Positions 1 through 14,019 of a stretch of 64,000 nt of DNA are shown one piece after another. The notes below the pieces were generated by a model. The model was not told where the DNA came from and made no database searches. It was given only the letters and a program-made list of their open reading frames with translations. Source of the stretch: Spodoptera frugiperda (Eukaryota > Arthropoda > Insecta > Lepidoptera > Noctuidae). A program made the position numbers and the translations under genes. Position 1 is the first letter of the stretch, and every line of letters begins with the position of its first letter. The stretch covers positions 7,144,501-7,208,500 of the forward strand of contig NC_064231.1 of NCBI RefSeq assembly GCF_023101765.2, read 5' to 3'.

Positions 1-165
1 TTGTGATTGCAAACGCACTCCTAATAAAGAATAAAGTATACTACAAACAATGTTCCAAGAAAGTCCCAAAAATATTTTTGTTATAATGGTATTCGTAACT
101 ATGATTTTATTCAGTACATTTTTTGAACAGTGTTCTCATGCAGTGGAGTATGATTTACGTACTCT

Positions 166-292
166 TCCCAAAATTATGACTCACCCGATCGTAGCGATCG
201 TAGTCACTTTGCTACGCCCGCTACGGTTTCGTAGAAGTGACATAACCACTACGTCACTTCCGCCGTAGCAACAGAGCGTAGTACTTCAACAG
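166..292. repeat. CTACG-rich palindromic repeat
   Basis: Repeated CTACG/CGTAG words, including a CGATCGTAGCGATCG palindrome, packed into about 120 bases. A related CTACG-rich patch lies at about 27965-28050. The pattern resembles a lepidopteran MITE family (memory). The ATG frame at 50-268 running through it is not a gene. Confidence 0.5.
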
Positions 293-299
293 ATTTTTA

Positions 300-3200
300 C
301 ATAAAAATATGTAAATATGATTCTAAATAAATAAATAAATACTATAATAGGTACTTAAGCATTTTTCCGAATAATAATATTATATAATTTAATAACAACT
401 TATCCGCTTTGACAACGTGATGTACGTTTAAAAAAAACAGTAATTGTGGCAAATTATCTCAATCTGAAAATAATTTCAGAACATTCCGATTAATTGAAAT
501 ATAAACTGAACAATTTGTCATTCAATTCAATTAACAACATGAATGCAATCGGAAGAAATTGTATGTAAAAAATGTCTCTCATACATGGAAATGCAGTCAT
601 TACGCTGCATTTACACAACATTAATTACTGTGAGCGACTTATATTTCCGTTCATTAATTCCACAAAGATTGAATTTTGACTAAAATAATTGGAACGCAAA
701 ATTGGGAAACACTCATTACTGATATACGAAAATGATTTCAATACTTTTATCTGTTATATTCGAATGCATGAACAGAAATTCGTCGAACAACATTATTAAT
801 GAAATGACTTTATTTGTAAAGTTTCGTCTTAAATAACATTTTAATTAAATATTTTTATATTATTAAGTATGAACAATGAACAAGTCATTATTATCATCAG
901 TAACGAAACTATCTAACGTCAACCCATCAAATACATTGAATTAATTAAAAAAGCTTGTGACTATCCACAGCTGGACTATGAGCAGAGTCTTAAAACAAAT
1001 GAGGTTTATCAAACAATTTGTATAATCTCTACATTTGTTGGGCCGTAAATTGCAGTTTAAATCGAATTCGAAATCTTTTGCTCGACAATCGCACAAGCGT
1101 CTACTCAAACAAAGTTAATATTATAAGTGAACAAAGTTTATATTTTATAAGTTTCGTGAGACATACTAAATTAATTATTATGTTTTTCGGCTTGCTCAAA
1201 CCATTCTAAAGGTTCATATTCATGAACAATTCGTGACAAACGACACATTTGAATGAAGTCTCTAGTATGGCTTGAAACTAATCGAGTTCCTCATCGAACA
1301 GTTACGTTAATAAGCCGAAAAATATTTAATAATTAATCGAACAAGGTCGTTTGAATGCAAAGATAGATAGATATAATGTACACTTGTACAGTATATGTAA
1401 AGTTTGAAACTTTTCTTCCATTAATTACTTATTATAGCGAGCTACAGCTGCAAAATTTCATTTACAACTTGCCCACTAAACAACTTTGTGCAGCGTAATG
1501 AAGTTACAAGCGAATGCAGAGGTCATCTCAAACTATATTAAATATGTAGACGTACCTATGTAAACTTTAGGTACGTATATATGTTGTTTTAAAATGGTTT
1601 TTAATTACAAATATTACGTGGAACATTCGATTCACGGAAAAATATTTACAACGTATTGATTGGAAAGATTTTTTTAAATTGAAAATCTGATAACTACTTA
1701 TTTATTTCTAAAATTAGCTACCATGACTTAAGTAATTTTGTAAAAGCTTCCATTTTCGTAGTACTTTAACTCTAGACTGGTGATTGTATCTGTGTATAAA
1801 TAATACAAGAACACGAGAATATCAGTCTAAGAACAAAAACTTCATATCAATCTATGCTAAACAATACCAGGTAATCAAAGGCCCAAAACCCTGATGACGG
1901 GGTTCACCAAGAATGTCGTATCACACCGAGGACAGATTGTATTCACTCACCAAACTCACTCTTCTGGAAAAGGTCGCGAGAAAGTAGTTAAGGACCTTTT
2001 TGCAAAACTTCAAATAATCTAAATTAGTTACAAAGACATACTATACCTACAGATTGTATCGTACGCACCAATAAAATAACATAATATAACAGTTTATAAT
2101 GAGAACGCCTTTATCTCATAGGTGCAACATAATACTGGATCTAATATGGTAAACTATTCATAAATAAACTGAAATCCTATACTTATAAAAGAAGGAAAAA
2201 TAATAAATGATCGAGTATAATAAAACATCTACATAACATACATTTACCTATCACTATAACAAGTTAAACAGATGAAAGGAAGGGGTTGGTAATTGCGTTA
2301 ATATATCGTTAACCGATTGGCTTGGCAACATATCACTTTGTATTCCAATTTGTCTACTGTTAACCCACAACATTTGTATCGAACATCGCAGCCAGTGTTT
2401 TGGCAACAATCGAAACACTGCCAAACGTGTCATATGTAATTAAGTATGTATTGTTACACACATTAACTAAACTAGCTCTTTGGTTCAATAGTCAGCCACG
2501 AGTGCTCAGCCAGAGATGTTAGATTAGATCACCTGATTGGAGTTTCAAAAGTTATTAGTTGTAGCACAGAGTTTTAAAATTGTGTCCGAATTGGAAAATA
2601 AACCTTCAATGATAAACAAACACCTACTCGTATATAATATTACGTCTACATTAAAATTGTAACGAAAGGTATTTAACATTCCACACATTACAGTAAGTAT
2701 ATTATGGATTATTACTGTATGTATAGTAGTTGTATTGAGGCAATAAATACTTGAATACACTTTTTAATCACCGATGGTAAAGGTGCACATACCCAATGTA
2801 ACATCCACTTTTGACTAGTTATGGCATAAGTCCCATGCAATAGAGGAGTGTATGTGTCAACAACAAATAATGTAGTTATCATCTAGATTCTTTTAGAATT
2901 TCTCACGGAGTTTAAAAGCTACCTATCTCATAATCTGGACAGTGGGCTGTCGGTCAGCGGATAACGAAGCCGTCACATGAATTGGATTAGCCCTTCTTAT
3001 GTCAATCCTCTGGCAACATACAAAATTTCCTCGGTGTTAAGTGTACCGTAACTATCCTATGTTTTTGTGTTGTTTACAAGGTAAAGTTAACGATAGCTAA
3101 TTGTAAATCGACCATGTCTAATTAAAATGTATTAGAAGATGGACGACTAATAATTAAATTGCAAGTAAATTGGTGGTTCCTGATTTGTCTCTACATATAT

Positions 3201-6200
3201 GGATCTCGTATCTTAATTAATATAAATATCAGTACGTGAAAATTTTACAGACTACAAGTTGTTAGAAAAACTGCAAAAAAAAAACTCTCTAAACTAAACA
3301 ACTTCATTTACATTTTTAAGTTATTACTCTTGAAGCAACGATACACATATTTGAAAACACAAAAATATAAACGAGGATTTAAAATCAGTAGGCATAAATA
3401 AAAAAAATGTCGTATGAACGCTTATTGAAAATACGACTACTTTATTTTATAGGCAATACTACAAAATATGGCCGAATATTATGAATACCTACGTAGACAG
3501 AGGTGGATACATTTTACGAGGCAGCCTTTCAAATTTCTTCGCTTATACGAGTAGATATAAATATGTGTGAGTTGCAGGTCTGGCTACTAGTAGGTATCGA
3601 TTTCCGCAAGGCTAAGCCCAAATGCCCTATCATTTCACTTACGTGCTCATCTGACATTACTACGTACTGCAATATTTTATATTTCATTTTCTTGATGCAT
3701 TTGTGGTGTGCTTTGTCTTTTAGACAATATACTGATTACTGATACTAACTCACGTCATTACCAAAGCAAAGTGATCGAATGTAACCGAATGTTGCGGAAA
3801 AATAGCGTTGCTGCTAGTCCTTTTGTTGTATTTCTAGCTTAACTATATAAGAATTTGTTGTATATAAGAATTTTGAAGTTGTTAAATAAATAAATTTATT
3901 CAACGTTCTAGAATTACAAATATATAATCACAAATTTCAAAACTCTATTTTGATCACGCGAGACGACAAAAATATGACCACAATTATTGATACCTCATTT
4001 TAGTATTTGGAGGAACAAAAAAAAATAAATTTGCATTAATCTCTGTATAACTAGAATGGGGATGAAAAATGCAAAGTAAATTAGATCCTACAGAATTATT
4101 TTCCGTTATAGTCTCAATTTTCCGTTATAGTACAATCGTAATTATCCGTATATTATTTTATCAATAAACAAATATTGATAAATGTTAACGAAGAATACGA
4201 ATGAAAAGTTATAACCACTGTTAGACTGTGTGATAGACTGATGACTGCTAATTAAGCGAAAGAGGTATACTAAGATTCGTAGCAATTGGTGTTCCAAGTT
4301 ATCTATAAAGAAGAAGAAATTTTACCAATGGTTACTTGAACACAGACACACAAAGTTTCCAACATGTTAGTAAATGTAAAACATAGTTTCGTGCATAAAG
4401 AAATTTCCCAACGGAAAATAACATCCCTGCATCTTACTTGATCGATGTAATTACCTCTACCTGAATATCTTTTCACTGAACCCAATCAAGATGACGAACA
4501 TCGTAAACAAATCAATTATGTGCAGATTCTTACTGTAACTACAGAATAAAATTGTAACGTACATAGCTAGTCGATGAATTGGAGTAATTTATGCTATTGA
4601 ATGCAAGGGCATTGATAGGTAACCATGTAATGACGATCATGAATAGTGAAAAACCATGGCAAATGAAAGCAATTTTATTGGTCGACAAACAAGTCAATTA
4701 CTTGAAAAGTCTTTTAAATTATTTTGTTCATCATAGTGTAGGTATTCAAGTAAAATGCAGTAACTATTATCAAAATCACAAGCACGTTATAATCTATACT
4801 GAAATAAGTAAGTAGTCCAATAATTATTTTGTAAATGTACGAATTTAAGTTCGACTGAATTGTCAGAATTAGAAGAAACCTCATAAAATTATTAAGTACC
4901 GTGAGCCTATTTTAGTTACGGTCTGACAAATAATATTGGAAATTGAAGTGTTGGAAGAGACCAAAATACCTAACTTAAAGATATGCTGCGGTAAAAAAAT
5001 TATTATATATACATACAATAAATCACCGTCATTCAGTAAACCAATGTTAACTGCAATTATAAAGCCATGTAGTTAATGTAATAACAGAAAGAGCCCGGCC
5101 CAGCCCACTGCTGGAATATTCTTTATGAGTCAGATCGGCAAACGAGCAGTCAGATTACTTGATGGTAAGCAATCGGTACAGCCCATGGACAACTCTATGC
5201 ATATGAGTATTTTTCACTTAAAATGGTTTTCCTTAATCTTAGCAATTTCCTAATGATATACGCATCTGTATACGATAAGACTGTATCTACTTAACATCAT
5301 CTAAAACGTACAACTCTGCCTACCTTTTCGAGAAGCAAAAAGCATCTTGTTGTATCAACAAACAAGTATGTAGTTACTGTGTAAAAAATAGAATAACTTA
5401 TTATGATCAAGTATATACTCGTACCGACTTCAAATAAAATCAATAGTCTTATAATTTCTTTGTATTAGAGAAACCAATTTTTCATACAATCAAAATAAGC
5501 TTTATTAATTTCTACATTTACGTAGGTATTCTACGGTAAGTAGGTAGGTATTCTTTCAGGTCATAATCAAAAAATCATTTAAGTCATCGAAAACTGATTT
5601 CTCTTTTGAAATTGAAATTCATCAATTACTGTGATCTTCAAACTCACGTTAGTTCTATAAAAATGAGTGATCTGAAGACGATCAGTGGTAATTATTATCA
5701 CTTAGGTAGTTCTTGTAGAAAACTTTAAAATTAAATGTTATTGCAAACTTGATTGTACTGCTAGGTCAGGTTAGTCATAAGTTCAGTTTCAGTGCATGAC
5801 AAAGTCAAAAACATTTATTAGTTTATTGCAACTGCAACAATGAAAATTAAAATCCTCCAATAAAAGTCTGGTTACAGAAAAAAAAAATGGTAATGGTGTT
5901 TTACATATTTTTTACGGTGGTACCTTCTTGGCTTACAATAAATACACCTCGAGACTATTCCACTACTGGGTTCAATCGGGCCATGTTGGTTTTCCACCCT
6001 ATCGAATCACGAGAGTGATACTTTGTACCTATGTTGTGTCTCCCCAAGGGTTTCGTGGAAGGCAGAAACCAGTAGCTTCACGTAAAATACTGATATTCTA
6101 CCGAATCTGTTTAAGAGTCAGTGCAGACCATGCCTAAATCTAACAAAGTAAAACCCAGGAAAAGGAACTTATTGTTCGAACAACGTAAAACTGCTCAGTC

Positions 6201-6460
6201 AATTACAGTTACTGTAACGTAATGTGGTCGCTACTACATAATATTTCAGTCGATCTTAACTAACTCTTCAGTCAAATGTTTGTTCATATGTACAGATGTA
6301 GATATTAATACTTTGATCGACATAACTATAGACTAAGGGCAGGCCTTTCTCCAGTAGTGGATGATAATGATGGTCATGGAACGTGAAATAGCAACGCAAT
6401 CATGTTTTCGCAATATTGTATTTAAAATTTATGCCAAGTTCAATTCTATCACTAGGTACT
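300..6460. other. AT-rich intergenic DNA
   Basis: No gene seen. It holds decayed repeat pieces: near 2790-2880 (CCACTTTTGACTAGTTATG type, also at 42.0 and 59.6 kb), 5090-5200 (CTTGATGGTAAGCAATCGG...CCCATGGACA, a diverged copy of the 59.2-kb element) and 6335-6375 (GGCCTTTCTCCAGTAGTGG, a LINE-tail-like phrase). Confidence 0.55.
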
Positions 6461-6469
6461 AGTATAGCC

Positions 6470-6540
6470 TAACGGGTTATTGGGGTACTACGGAGTGGTT
6501 TTTAATTAGTAAGAGTCTGAAACTGATTTAAAATAAACTC
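6470..6540 (-). repeat. fragment of the 7.6-kb repeat family
   Basis: GTGGTTTTTAATTAGTAAGAGTCTGA here matches GTGGTTTTTAGTCAGGAAGAGTCTGA at 7788-7813, showing a short diverged copy of the next repeat. Confidence 0.6.
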
Positions 6541-7564
6541 TCCTGGACTTGACAAGAGAATAGAGTACTTTTATTCACCCATCAATATCTATAAAAGTTG
6601 TCTGTTACTATTGAATGACTAATTGAGTGAATTAACACACAATGCACTGTCGAATCTATTGTAGGTAGGTAAAAACTGAATATCCTGTCATATACACGAT
6701 TTTTCCTAAAATAGGAAAAACTTAGCGCTAATATTGTTAATTTTAGGAATGTTTAGTTATAATTTATTAACATTGTAGATCAATATTACCATCATACACA
6801 TACAAAAGTTCGTGTGTGGTTATTTGGCAAATGATCGTGTTTACATTGTAATGATTTTTCTATTACAACACATTGGCGCATATATTTAATCTACTACTAA
6901 AATAAATAGGCATTGTTTGTGTTATTGAAAATTGAATATTGATTAAATTATTTATGTACTTAACAAATAATTTGCCCAATGAAAAGCGGATGTTAACGTT
7001 AAACAGACGTTTGTTTAAAATTATTGTTATTGTATGTGATTTATCGTGAAATAAATAAAACAAAATAATACATTTCACCACCATTATTTCTGATATTCAT
7101 AACTAAATCAATAATAATATACTGTATTGCTCCTACTCCTTTAGGGAATAAAAAAACTTCAATAAGTGAAGTAGGTGGAACTGTTTACTAAGTACTAGGT
7201 AATGAGGTACCTAATACCATCCACGGGGAAATAATGCAAACTATTTTATATGCACCAAGCAATTTCTCAATACATACAGGTTCATGTAACCCTATACATA
7301 AGGACATTACATTTCACGATGCGACGTCGTCGTATCGTGGGAGTCTACAAAAAGCAAACGACACAATAAGGCTACGTATCATAATTTCGTCGTGTGGTCG
7401 GTCACAGTAAATAATAAAGACGTATAAAGAAGAAATAGATGCACAGGAGACGTTGGATACGTCGAAAGTGTATAAGTCCCACTACTACTGTGTATCTAGT
7501 AATGAACTAATTCGAAATCCTAACAATACAATGTCCCAATTTTAAGAAAGGGATAAGTACAGGT

Positions 7565-7905
7565 GCACAAGCCACCACTCAAGTGCGGATCTGCGGACGA
7601 CAAGCGGAGGATAGCTCGCCGCCCGACCAGCACCAGACCGTGCGGCGAGTCGCGTTTCGCGCGCGCCTCAAAGAGCCATCAGGCACCACAGATGGGCCCC
7701 AGTAGGGCTGATGCCTGATTCGGAGCTGCGAACTACCTCGTGGATTTATCGGGGCTCTAGCTCGGAAAGCAGGAGTAGAAACGGGGTGGTTTTTAGTCAG
7801 GAAGAGTCTGACACTGCCTCTTGCTTCGCCCAAGGCGGGAGAAGTCATTGGATGATATTCCCCGCATAAAAAAACCACCCCTATTCTTCTGATTGGAATC
7901 ATACT
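7565..7905 (-). mobile_element. dispersed lepidopteran repeat (non-autonomous)
   Basis: The minus strand has an open frame of 107 codons containing GSVRLFLTKNHPVSTPAFRA and SSQLRIRHQPYWGPS. From memory this phrase recurs in many hypothetical proteins of moths, because the repeat is often mis-annotated as coding. It is an interspersed element fragment, not a host gene. Its class (SINE, Helitron or LINE part) is not decided here. Confidence 0.7.
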
Positions 7906-8066
7906 AAGGAACTACACATTTGACAGACACTAGGCAACAGCGGTCTCTGATAAACCTGAACCTATTATTACATACATTGGGTTTCTCATGGGCAGTTGTT
8001 GCTTAGGGGTAAACAATTCTTCAAACCTGAACATCAAGTATTTTAAATGTACTCTTAATACCTTTT

Positions 8067-8217
8067 TAGTCTATTACCTATTTGACATTTAAATACAGTA
8101 GTGGTAATTTAAAGGAACGAATCTCGAATCGCAATGTACCAAGTTGTCTCTACATTAGTGAGCACGCTACATGTAAATTAGTGAAAAGGAAATGCCGTTA
8201 ATAACTCTTTTGTACAT
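8067..8217. repeat. direct repeat copy 1
   Basis: About 150 bases beginning TAGTCTATTACCTATTTGACA, repeated at 8519-8665 with about 90% identity by eye. The two copies flank a MITE-like element. Confidence 0.75.
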
Positions 8218-8284
8218 GTAGGGTTAACTTTTCTATCAGAGATGTGATGCTACGTGGATGCATTTGACTTCCACCAATCATATT

Positions 8285-8470
8285 ATTGGTACACATAGCT
8301 TAGCACTGCTGAAAACGGGTTCAACTAAGCCATGTTTATTTATAAGGAGAGTTGCGTGCTATAAATGTGTGCTATGGGTGGCTTCTCTACTATCAATACA
8401 TCGCATACTTAAGCTGCGCATCTTCCTCGCACAGCTACATAGCTTAGTATCAGTGGAAACGGCCACATAG
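8285..8470. mobile_element. MITE-like element
   Basis: Shares CACATAGCTTAGCA, GTGTGCTATGG and CATACTTAAGCTGCG...CGCACAG with 29620-29800. It has terminal CATAGCTTAG...GTGGAAACGG words. It lies between the two direct-repeat copies at 8.07 and 8.52 kb. No transposase is present. Confidence 0.6.
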
Positions 8471-8518
8471 TTTTACAGCTTAGCTTTTACATCTTGATAG
8501 AATGGTGGAAAAGCATCC

Positions 8519-8665
8519 TTAGTCTATTACCTATTTGACATTTGAATCTAGTAGTGGTAATCTAAAGAAACCAAATCGTAATGAACCAAGTTTTCTCTAC
8601 ATTAGTGAGTACGCTACGTGTAAATTAGTGAAAAGGAAACGCTGTTAATAACTCTTTTGTACATA
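8519..8665. repeat. direct repeat copy 2
   Basis: The second copy of the block at 8067-8217, in the same orientation, ending AATAACTCTTTTGTACAT. Confidence 0.75.
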
Positions 8666-8699
8666 TTGCGTTGATACCTCTATGTATGTAATTAGGTAT

Positions 8700-11240
8700 A
8701 AGAAAATATGGAAGGAGACTTACGACATTTGACAACTAAGTAGTCAAAATACTTTTATTGAAATATCAAAAACTATACTTTCCTATGATTTTTGTATGAT
8801 ATACCTACATACTAACTTAATGACGTCATCGTAACAATTTTTGTATTAAATGTAAATCTTTAAAAAACATTTAAGTAATAGAAATATACGAAAATAACGT
8901 AAATCGTAAAAACAATTAAAAGGGGTGATTATTTTTGGACCTTTTACTGTATTGAAAGTCGAATGACTGAGTAAAATACCTAATTATAACGTCACATAAC
9001 ATCATGCCTAGAATTCCATAAAGATACAGACAGAACTGCCAAGATTAGATGTAACACCCACTTTTATCCCAATTTTATTTTTAGTATTTTAGAACCCCAA
9101 AATAGAGGCTGAACCTATTCCAATACATCAAGCACGATTCCAAACTCTGTAGTGTAATATTATCCTTGTAGTAATTTGGAGAAGAATGGAAGGATCTGCC
9201 AAGAAGTAATACGATCAATAAAATAACAACTGAGTGTATTGTTAAAGAAAAATATCAAAACTAATACTTAATACAATAAAACATTACATCCTACCTACTA
9301 CGGAAACAACGTAAAATTCAGTTCCCGTCTTCGCAAATAATTTTCTTCCATATATGTTGTACATAACGTACGATTCGTACGATACAACACAAAAACATCG
9401 TAATTCTTCAACCTACCCATAATTCTCGTACCCTCCTACCAAATAATGAATTAAACAAATCATTAATGTAACCCGCAGCGACCTCTACCGACGAAAATAT
9501 AAACAAAACGTCATGAGTTACACCATTAACTGGCAGATGGCGCATTAAAAACTTATTTTTACGATTTCGGGACGAACAAGGAATGTTAATAATTCAAGAA
9601 AATTGACTTCGTGGAAACTATTTGCCATTGCAGTATCTATAGTTACTGCTCTTTTATTTGACTTTGTTACTGAGTGCATTTGAGTCTAATTTTATAAAGA
9701 GTGGAGTGCAGCCCTCCTCTCAAGGCCTTTACACGCGATGTCAATTCCGTAAATTAAATGGGACAGTTAGTTTAAAGCATTTTCTACTACATTTTGTATT
9801 GATGTAGATGTTCAATAGTTGTCATTTGTAGCAGGAACTAAATAAATGAACAGTGTTATATAGCAGAGGTAGGTAATAAGATATATTAAGGTGTTTGTAA
9901 ATCACAAACAGATACCCAAAGTATTATCAATTTACGAATATAACCGATTTAAAATTAAAATTACAACAAGAATAAAATTAGTAAAATCAAACTTAAGTAT
10001 ACTAATTAATATAAAAAACTACAAGTTATAATGATTTAGCAAGTTAATAAATATAAAAGATGATGAACCAGTTGTGTATAAAAACCAAATTAACTGAAAC
10101 ATGACAGTAGTTAATGCAACAAGTCGTGATGATCTTCAAAATCGATGTTCCGCTTCCCCTCTGAGCACTGAATAGACAGTGGGTCCTAATTATATAGAGA
10201 TCGATATAATATGTTAGCTATCTCGATGCTCTCAGCATAGACACCGCTGCATTTTAACTCGAAATGTCGTTGTAACAGTACTCACTTTACAACACAGAGT
10301 AACTTTCGAGTGATTGACTAACATCTGCATGTATGTTTGTAAAAATAACGATTACATTCATCTAAATTCAAGGCCATCGATGCTGCTGTAATAAATAAAA
10401 CTACAATGAACATGAATGATGGTATGCACGAGGCAGTCACCAGATGACTCGTTCTGGGAAGCTCGAAGATATAAAATGCAGTAAATGATGCTTCTAATCA
10501 CTAAAAAGCTTAATGTTTACACTACATACGCTTGTCAGGATCGATCACATCTAACTTACCGTAAGATCATATCAATCGGTACTATAATCCAACTATCAAT
10601 ACTGTGTATAGAGCTGACTGCTGGTCTATTTGATACACATTTCTGCTGACAACACAATCGATCAGATATTATTATCCGGTTAGTTGTTTTATGTTACACA
10701 ACTTCGGATATCGTGAGACCTAGAAGGAAATGTCGTGTCTAGTTATAATATTATCTCTTGTGCCTCTAACAGTCCGGAATCAAATTGATCTTTTTACTTA
10801 ATTTTGATACTTTGTTGTTCTGTAAACAACCCACGGCTTTGTTTTTCTAACTATTATTTTACACGTCTCTATCACGCAAACGAATCTCTTTACAAAAAGA
10901 ATATCAATACTTCTATGCATTACATTTCTCTACTACGCTTCAATATAAGAAACTGTAAAACCCCTATCTGTTCTGAATCACAACAATGTAAGTTAATTAT
11001 TGCTTAAATTAACGTCCAATCTCTGTAACATGAACTACCAACGCCTTAGAAAAATTAAAGAGCCGAGATTTTGCAACGCGATAACTCATTTGAGAATGAC
11101 ACCGATGCATCCGGCCTTTAAGGGCGGTGTCGAGTATTTACGGCAATTAAAAATTAAGGTAAAAGCTAGAGAACGTACATAGGCGAATGCACAACCTCGT
11201 CATGCACCTCATTCACTTTTTAAGCTCAGAACCAGAGCGC
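8700..11240. other. AT-rich intergenic DNA
   Basis: No gene or clear regulatory element seen. A decayed repeat piece (GTAACACCCACTTTTATCCC...) lies near 9050-9160. Short frames at 10.8-11.2 kb have no coding character. Confidence 0.5.
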
Positions 11241-11249
11241 AAAATGGGA

Positions 11250-11515
11250 AACGTCAAGTGATTAGCACTGATGTCGTGCAGGGCGCGGCGTGCGTGATGG
11301 CCCGGTCGGAGCGCGGCGCGGCACACACTAGGGCGGGCGGCGGACACGGCAGCGTTACGTCAGCGCGGGGCGCGGGCCGCGGGCGCAGGGGGGGCCCCGC
11401 ACTACTGCATCCTCCGAGCGCCCATCTTCGCCCGGCTTCGCTGAAAAACGTGACATCTTTGCTCCGCGCCGACCGCTCCCCGCGCGCCCCGCGCTTCTCC
11501 ATCTCTCTCCAAGGA
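11250..11515. promoter_or_regulatory. strong CpG island with CRE-like motif
   Basis: The most GC-rich stretch of the window, dense in CGCG and GGCGGC, with TTACGTCA (CREB/ATF-like) at about 11354. Both strands are open over the whole length (113 and 82 codons) only because stops are rare in such DNA. No splice donor or recognisable protein is seen. It lies about 470 bases beyond the inferred lin-28 3' end, so it is likely a promoter or enhancer of a neighbour. Confidence 0.45.
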
Positions 11516-11980
11516 CCATACCATCACTCACTCGTGGTCATTTTGTGTAGAAACTCATTACGTAGATGCAATTACGGGTACGGTTCACATTTATATTAGT
11601 TTATTTACTTATAATGAGGTATGAATCTCTCTATAATATACTAAGAGGTAAGTTTACACAAACAGATTGATGAAAATTAGTTCTATGATTGCGGAAATAA
11701 GTTTTATAAGAAAAGTTGTTCAGTAACGTTTGTTTTTGTAACTTTATCAATGATTCTTTAACCATGGTAAAGTTTAAGTACATACCTATATGTATAAATG
11801 TATAGTAGTAAATCAGGCGTTTTTGTTCTCGTTTTTCGATTGTTCAGTATTTAAGTAGTAGTAGTACAAGGTACGTAGTAGGCAGTAGTTACAGAACAAC
11901 CACTATAAAGTAGTACTCGCTGCATCCTGTAAATTTTAGAACGTGGGGTAGACAAAAATAACGACAACATTTTTTTATGA

Positions 11981-11986
11981 TTTATT
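11981..11986 (-). terminator. lin-28: candidate lin-28 polyadenylation signal
   Basis: AATAAA on the minus strand (TTTATT on plus) is the first canonical hexamer I found downstream of the lin-28 stop. The minus strand then runs into an A/T-rich stretch. Cleavage would follow 10-30 nt further on. Use of this signal is inferred. Confidence 0.4.
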
Positions 11987-12137
11987 TTTCTTTGAATAAT
12001 AATAAAAAACAAAATTTAAACTCTAAGAAAGAAATTCGGCATTCAGCAAAGATATAATTATGGAAAAAAAATAATAGCTAGAATTTATAAAATGTTAATT
12101 AACTTATCAATAGACTCTATTTAACGTAATTAAATTA

Positions 12138-12145
12138 TGAGGTAG
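12138..12145 (-). promoter_or_regulatory. let-7 target site 3 (8-mer)
   Basis: A third CTACCTCA 8-mer, about 150 nt before the candidate poly(A) signal. The bases 5' of the seed match (plus-strand TTTG...ATAGT) also resemble the 3' half of let-7, so supplementary pairing is possible. Confidence 0.6.
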
Positions 12146-12961
12146 ATGTTTGCAAATAGTCTTTCATTAAAATCTTATAAATTAAAACTACATTACAACT
12201 ACTGCTATATAAAAAGAAATGCAAAAAGACCCGTAGTGTATAATATCTATAAACCGACCTGTCTCTACCGTGATGTAACACTGACTAAACATACTATATC
12301 ATAATTATTATAGACACGTGATTGTTGTATTCAAAATAAAAAGAAACATTATTCACATTGATATAAGATCAATTAGAACTAAAGACAAAGTTAGTATAAA
12401 AAAATGAAATTTGGAAACATTAATTAGTGATAGTACCTTAATATACTGTAACTGATATTAACAACAACTGACTTACAATAATTATGACTTTGACTTTACT
12501 AATTCGCACCAAGAATCTAATAAAAAACTTCAGTAATTGAACAAAATAGTGCAACTTGTATATAAAATGTCTCGGCGCCACTGCGAACTGAGCCTCTATA
12601 TTATTCAACGTACATATACCTTACTATGGCTTGAAAACTAAACATTACTAGATAAATGTAGTTATACAAAAATTACTACGAACACAATATAAAATCATTG
12701 GTATCTAACGCAGGCGGACGTTATACATTAATTAATATTAACTACATACATTTAACATTACTTTTAGATGAGGTTTCTTGATATATTATGAACTATAGAA
12801 GTGCAGATTATAAGTAAAGAACAAATGTACCGAAGACAGTTTCAGTGGCCCTATGTAAAGATTTCAATAACACGTTGGTTTTTCGACAGTCAGTTATATA
12901 ACCTAAAAACAAATACATTAAAATATCTTAACTACAATAACTAAGTCATATTCATAAATAT

Positions 12962-12969
12962 TGAGGTAG
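12962..12969 (-). promoter_or_regulatory. let-7 target site 2 (8-mer)
   Basis: A second CTACCTCA 8-mer on the lin-28 strand, in the inferred 3' UTR about 1.9 kb after the stop. It functions only if the long 3' UTR is used. Confidence 0.6.
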
Positions 12970-14019
12970 ATTATTACTCCTTCGTGTATGTATCTAAGCT
13001 ACCTAAATAGATTTTTGTGTAAAAACAAAGTCTTAAATTAACATCGATGGGTATTAAGTATTACGTACAAATAAATCGCGTGCTTTAGAAAATTCTCACC
13101 TGTGATAAGTTCAGAATTTGTGTGAGTATTTGCTAGTGAACTTTGGGTGCAGAAAAGTTTGCTACACATTTCAGTGGAACACTATAGTATGCTGTAAGAG
13201 CTACTTCAACGTGTGATCATGTTCAATTCGAATGGAAGCAAACTTCCAAGCGAGACATTTAGTTTTACTCAAGTAGATTTCTATCTTAAGGTGCAGCTTT
13301 TAACCGTTTGTTACTTACAAATTGCCGCAACAACTTTCCAACTGAACTGTCGGAGACCGCTTTACAGTTCAAATGCACTAATTGCTATGGGCAGCATGAC
13401 TCTAGATGTATCTGGCGATCTTGATTACATTCAATTTAACTGTGAATACACTAACACTTAGATACCAAACTGTAAAAAACGTAGGATGAAGTTTAAGTAC
13501 CCACACTATTCCCAAAACTTGTTCTACTTAATTATGATTAGGCTCTTGAGCAAACATAAGTCGCAAATGTTATATACATGACAAAGTTAATCTAAAATAT
13601 TCGTAGAAACATTACATTTGTACTCTCGGTTATCTGTTTAAAGTAAAGCACTCGTATGCTAGGGCAAGTAATAGAAATACAACTCGTACAGAATCTACAC
13701 TTAATTAAAAATATTTTTACAATTATTGCAACAATGTTAATTTGACTTTGGCACATTAACTTCAACGTTTACATTGCATAATTTGTAAAATATACAAACG
13801 AAAATTGATATTTTTTCTTTCCTAAATTATTCGTCGAATATTATATTTAAGAGCTTACATATACCTTCTGTTTGTCAGCCCTACCTTTAAGGTTTTGTAC
13901 TTTAATTACGATATAGGTACTCCAGATTTCTCAATTTAACATAACATCATGCGTATATTTCCCCTAAGGGTTTTAACAAGACGTATGTATAGTTACACCT
14001 CAAATTTTCCACCAGTAAT

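Noticed and set aside
7579..7902. 107-codon minus-strand frame as a host protein
   Set aside because: The peptide phrase belongs to a dispersed moth repeat, and a related fragment is present at 6.5 kb.
11254..11599. 113- and 82-codon frames in the GC-rich island as genes
   Set aside because: Both strands are open together, composition is Arg/Gly/Pro/Ala-rich as expected from CpG DNA, and there is no splice signal or recognisable domain.
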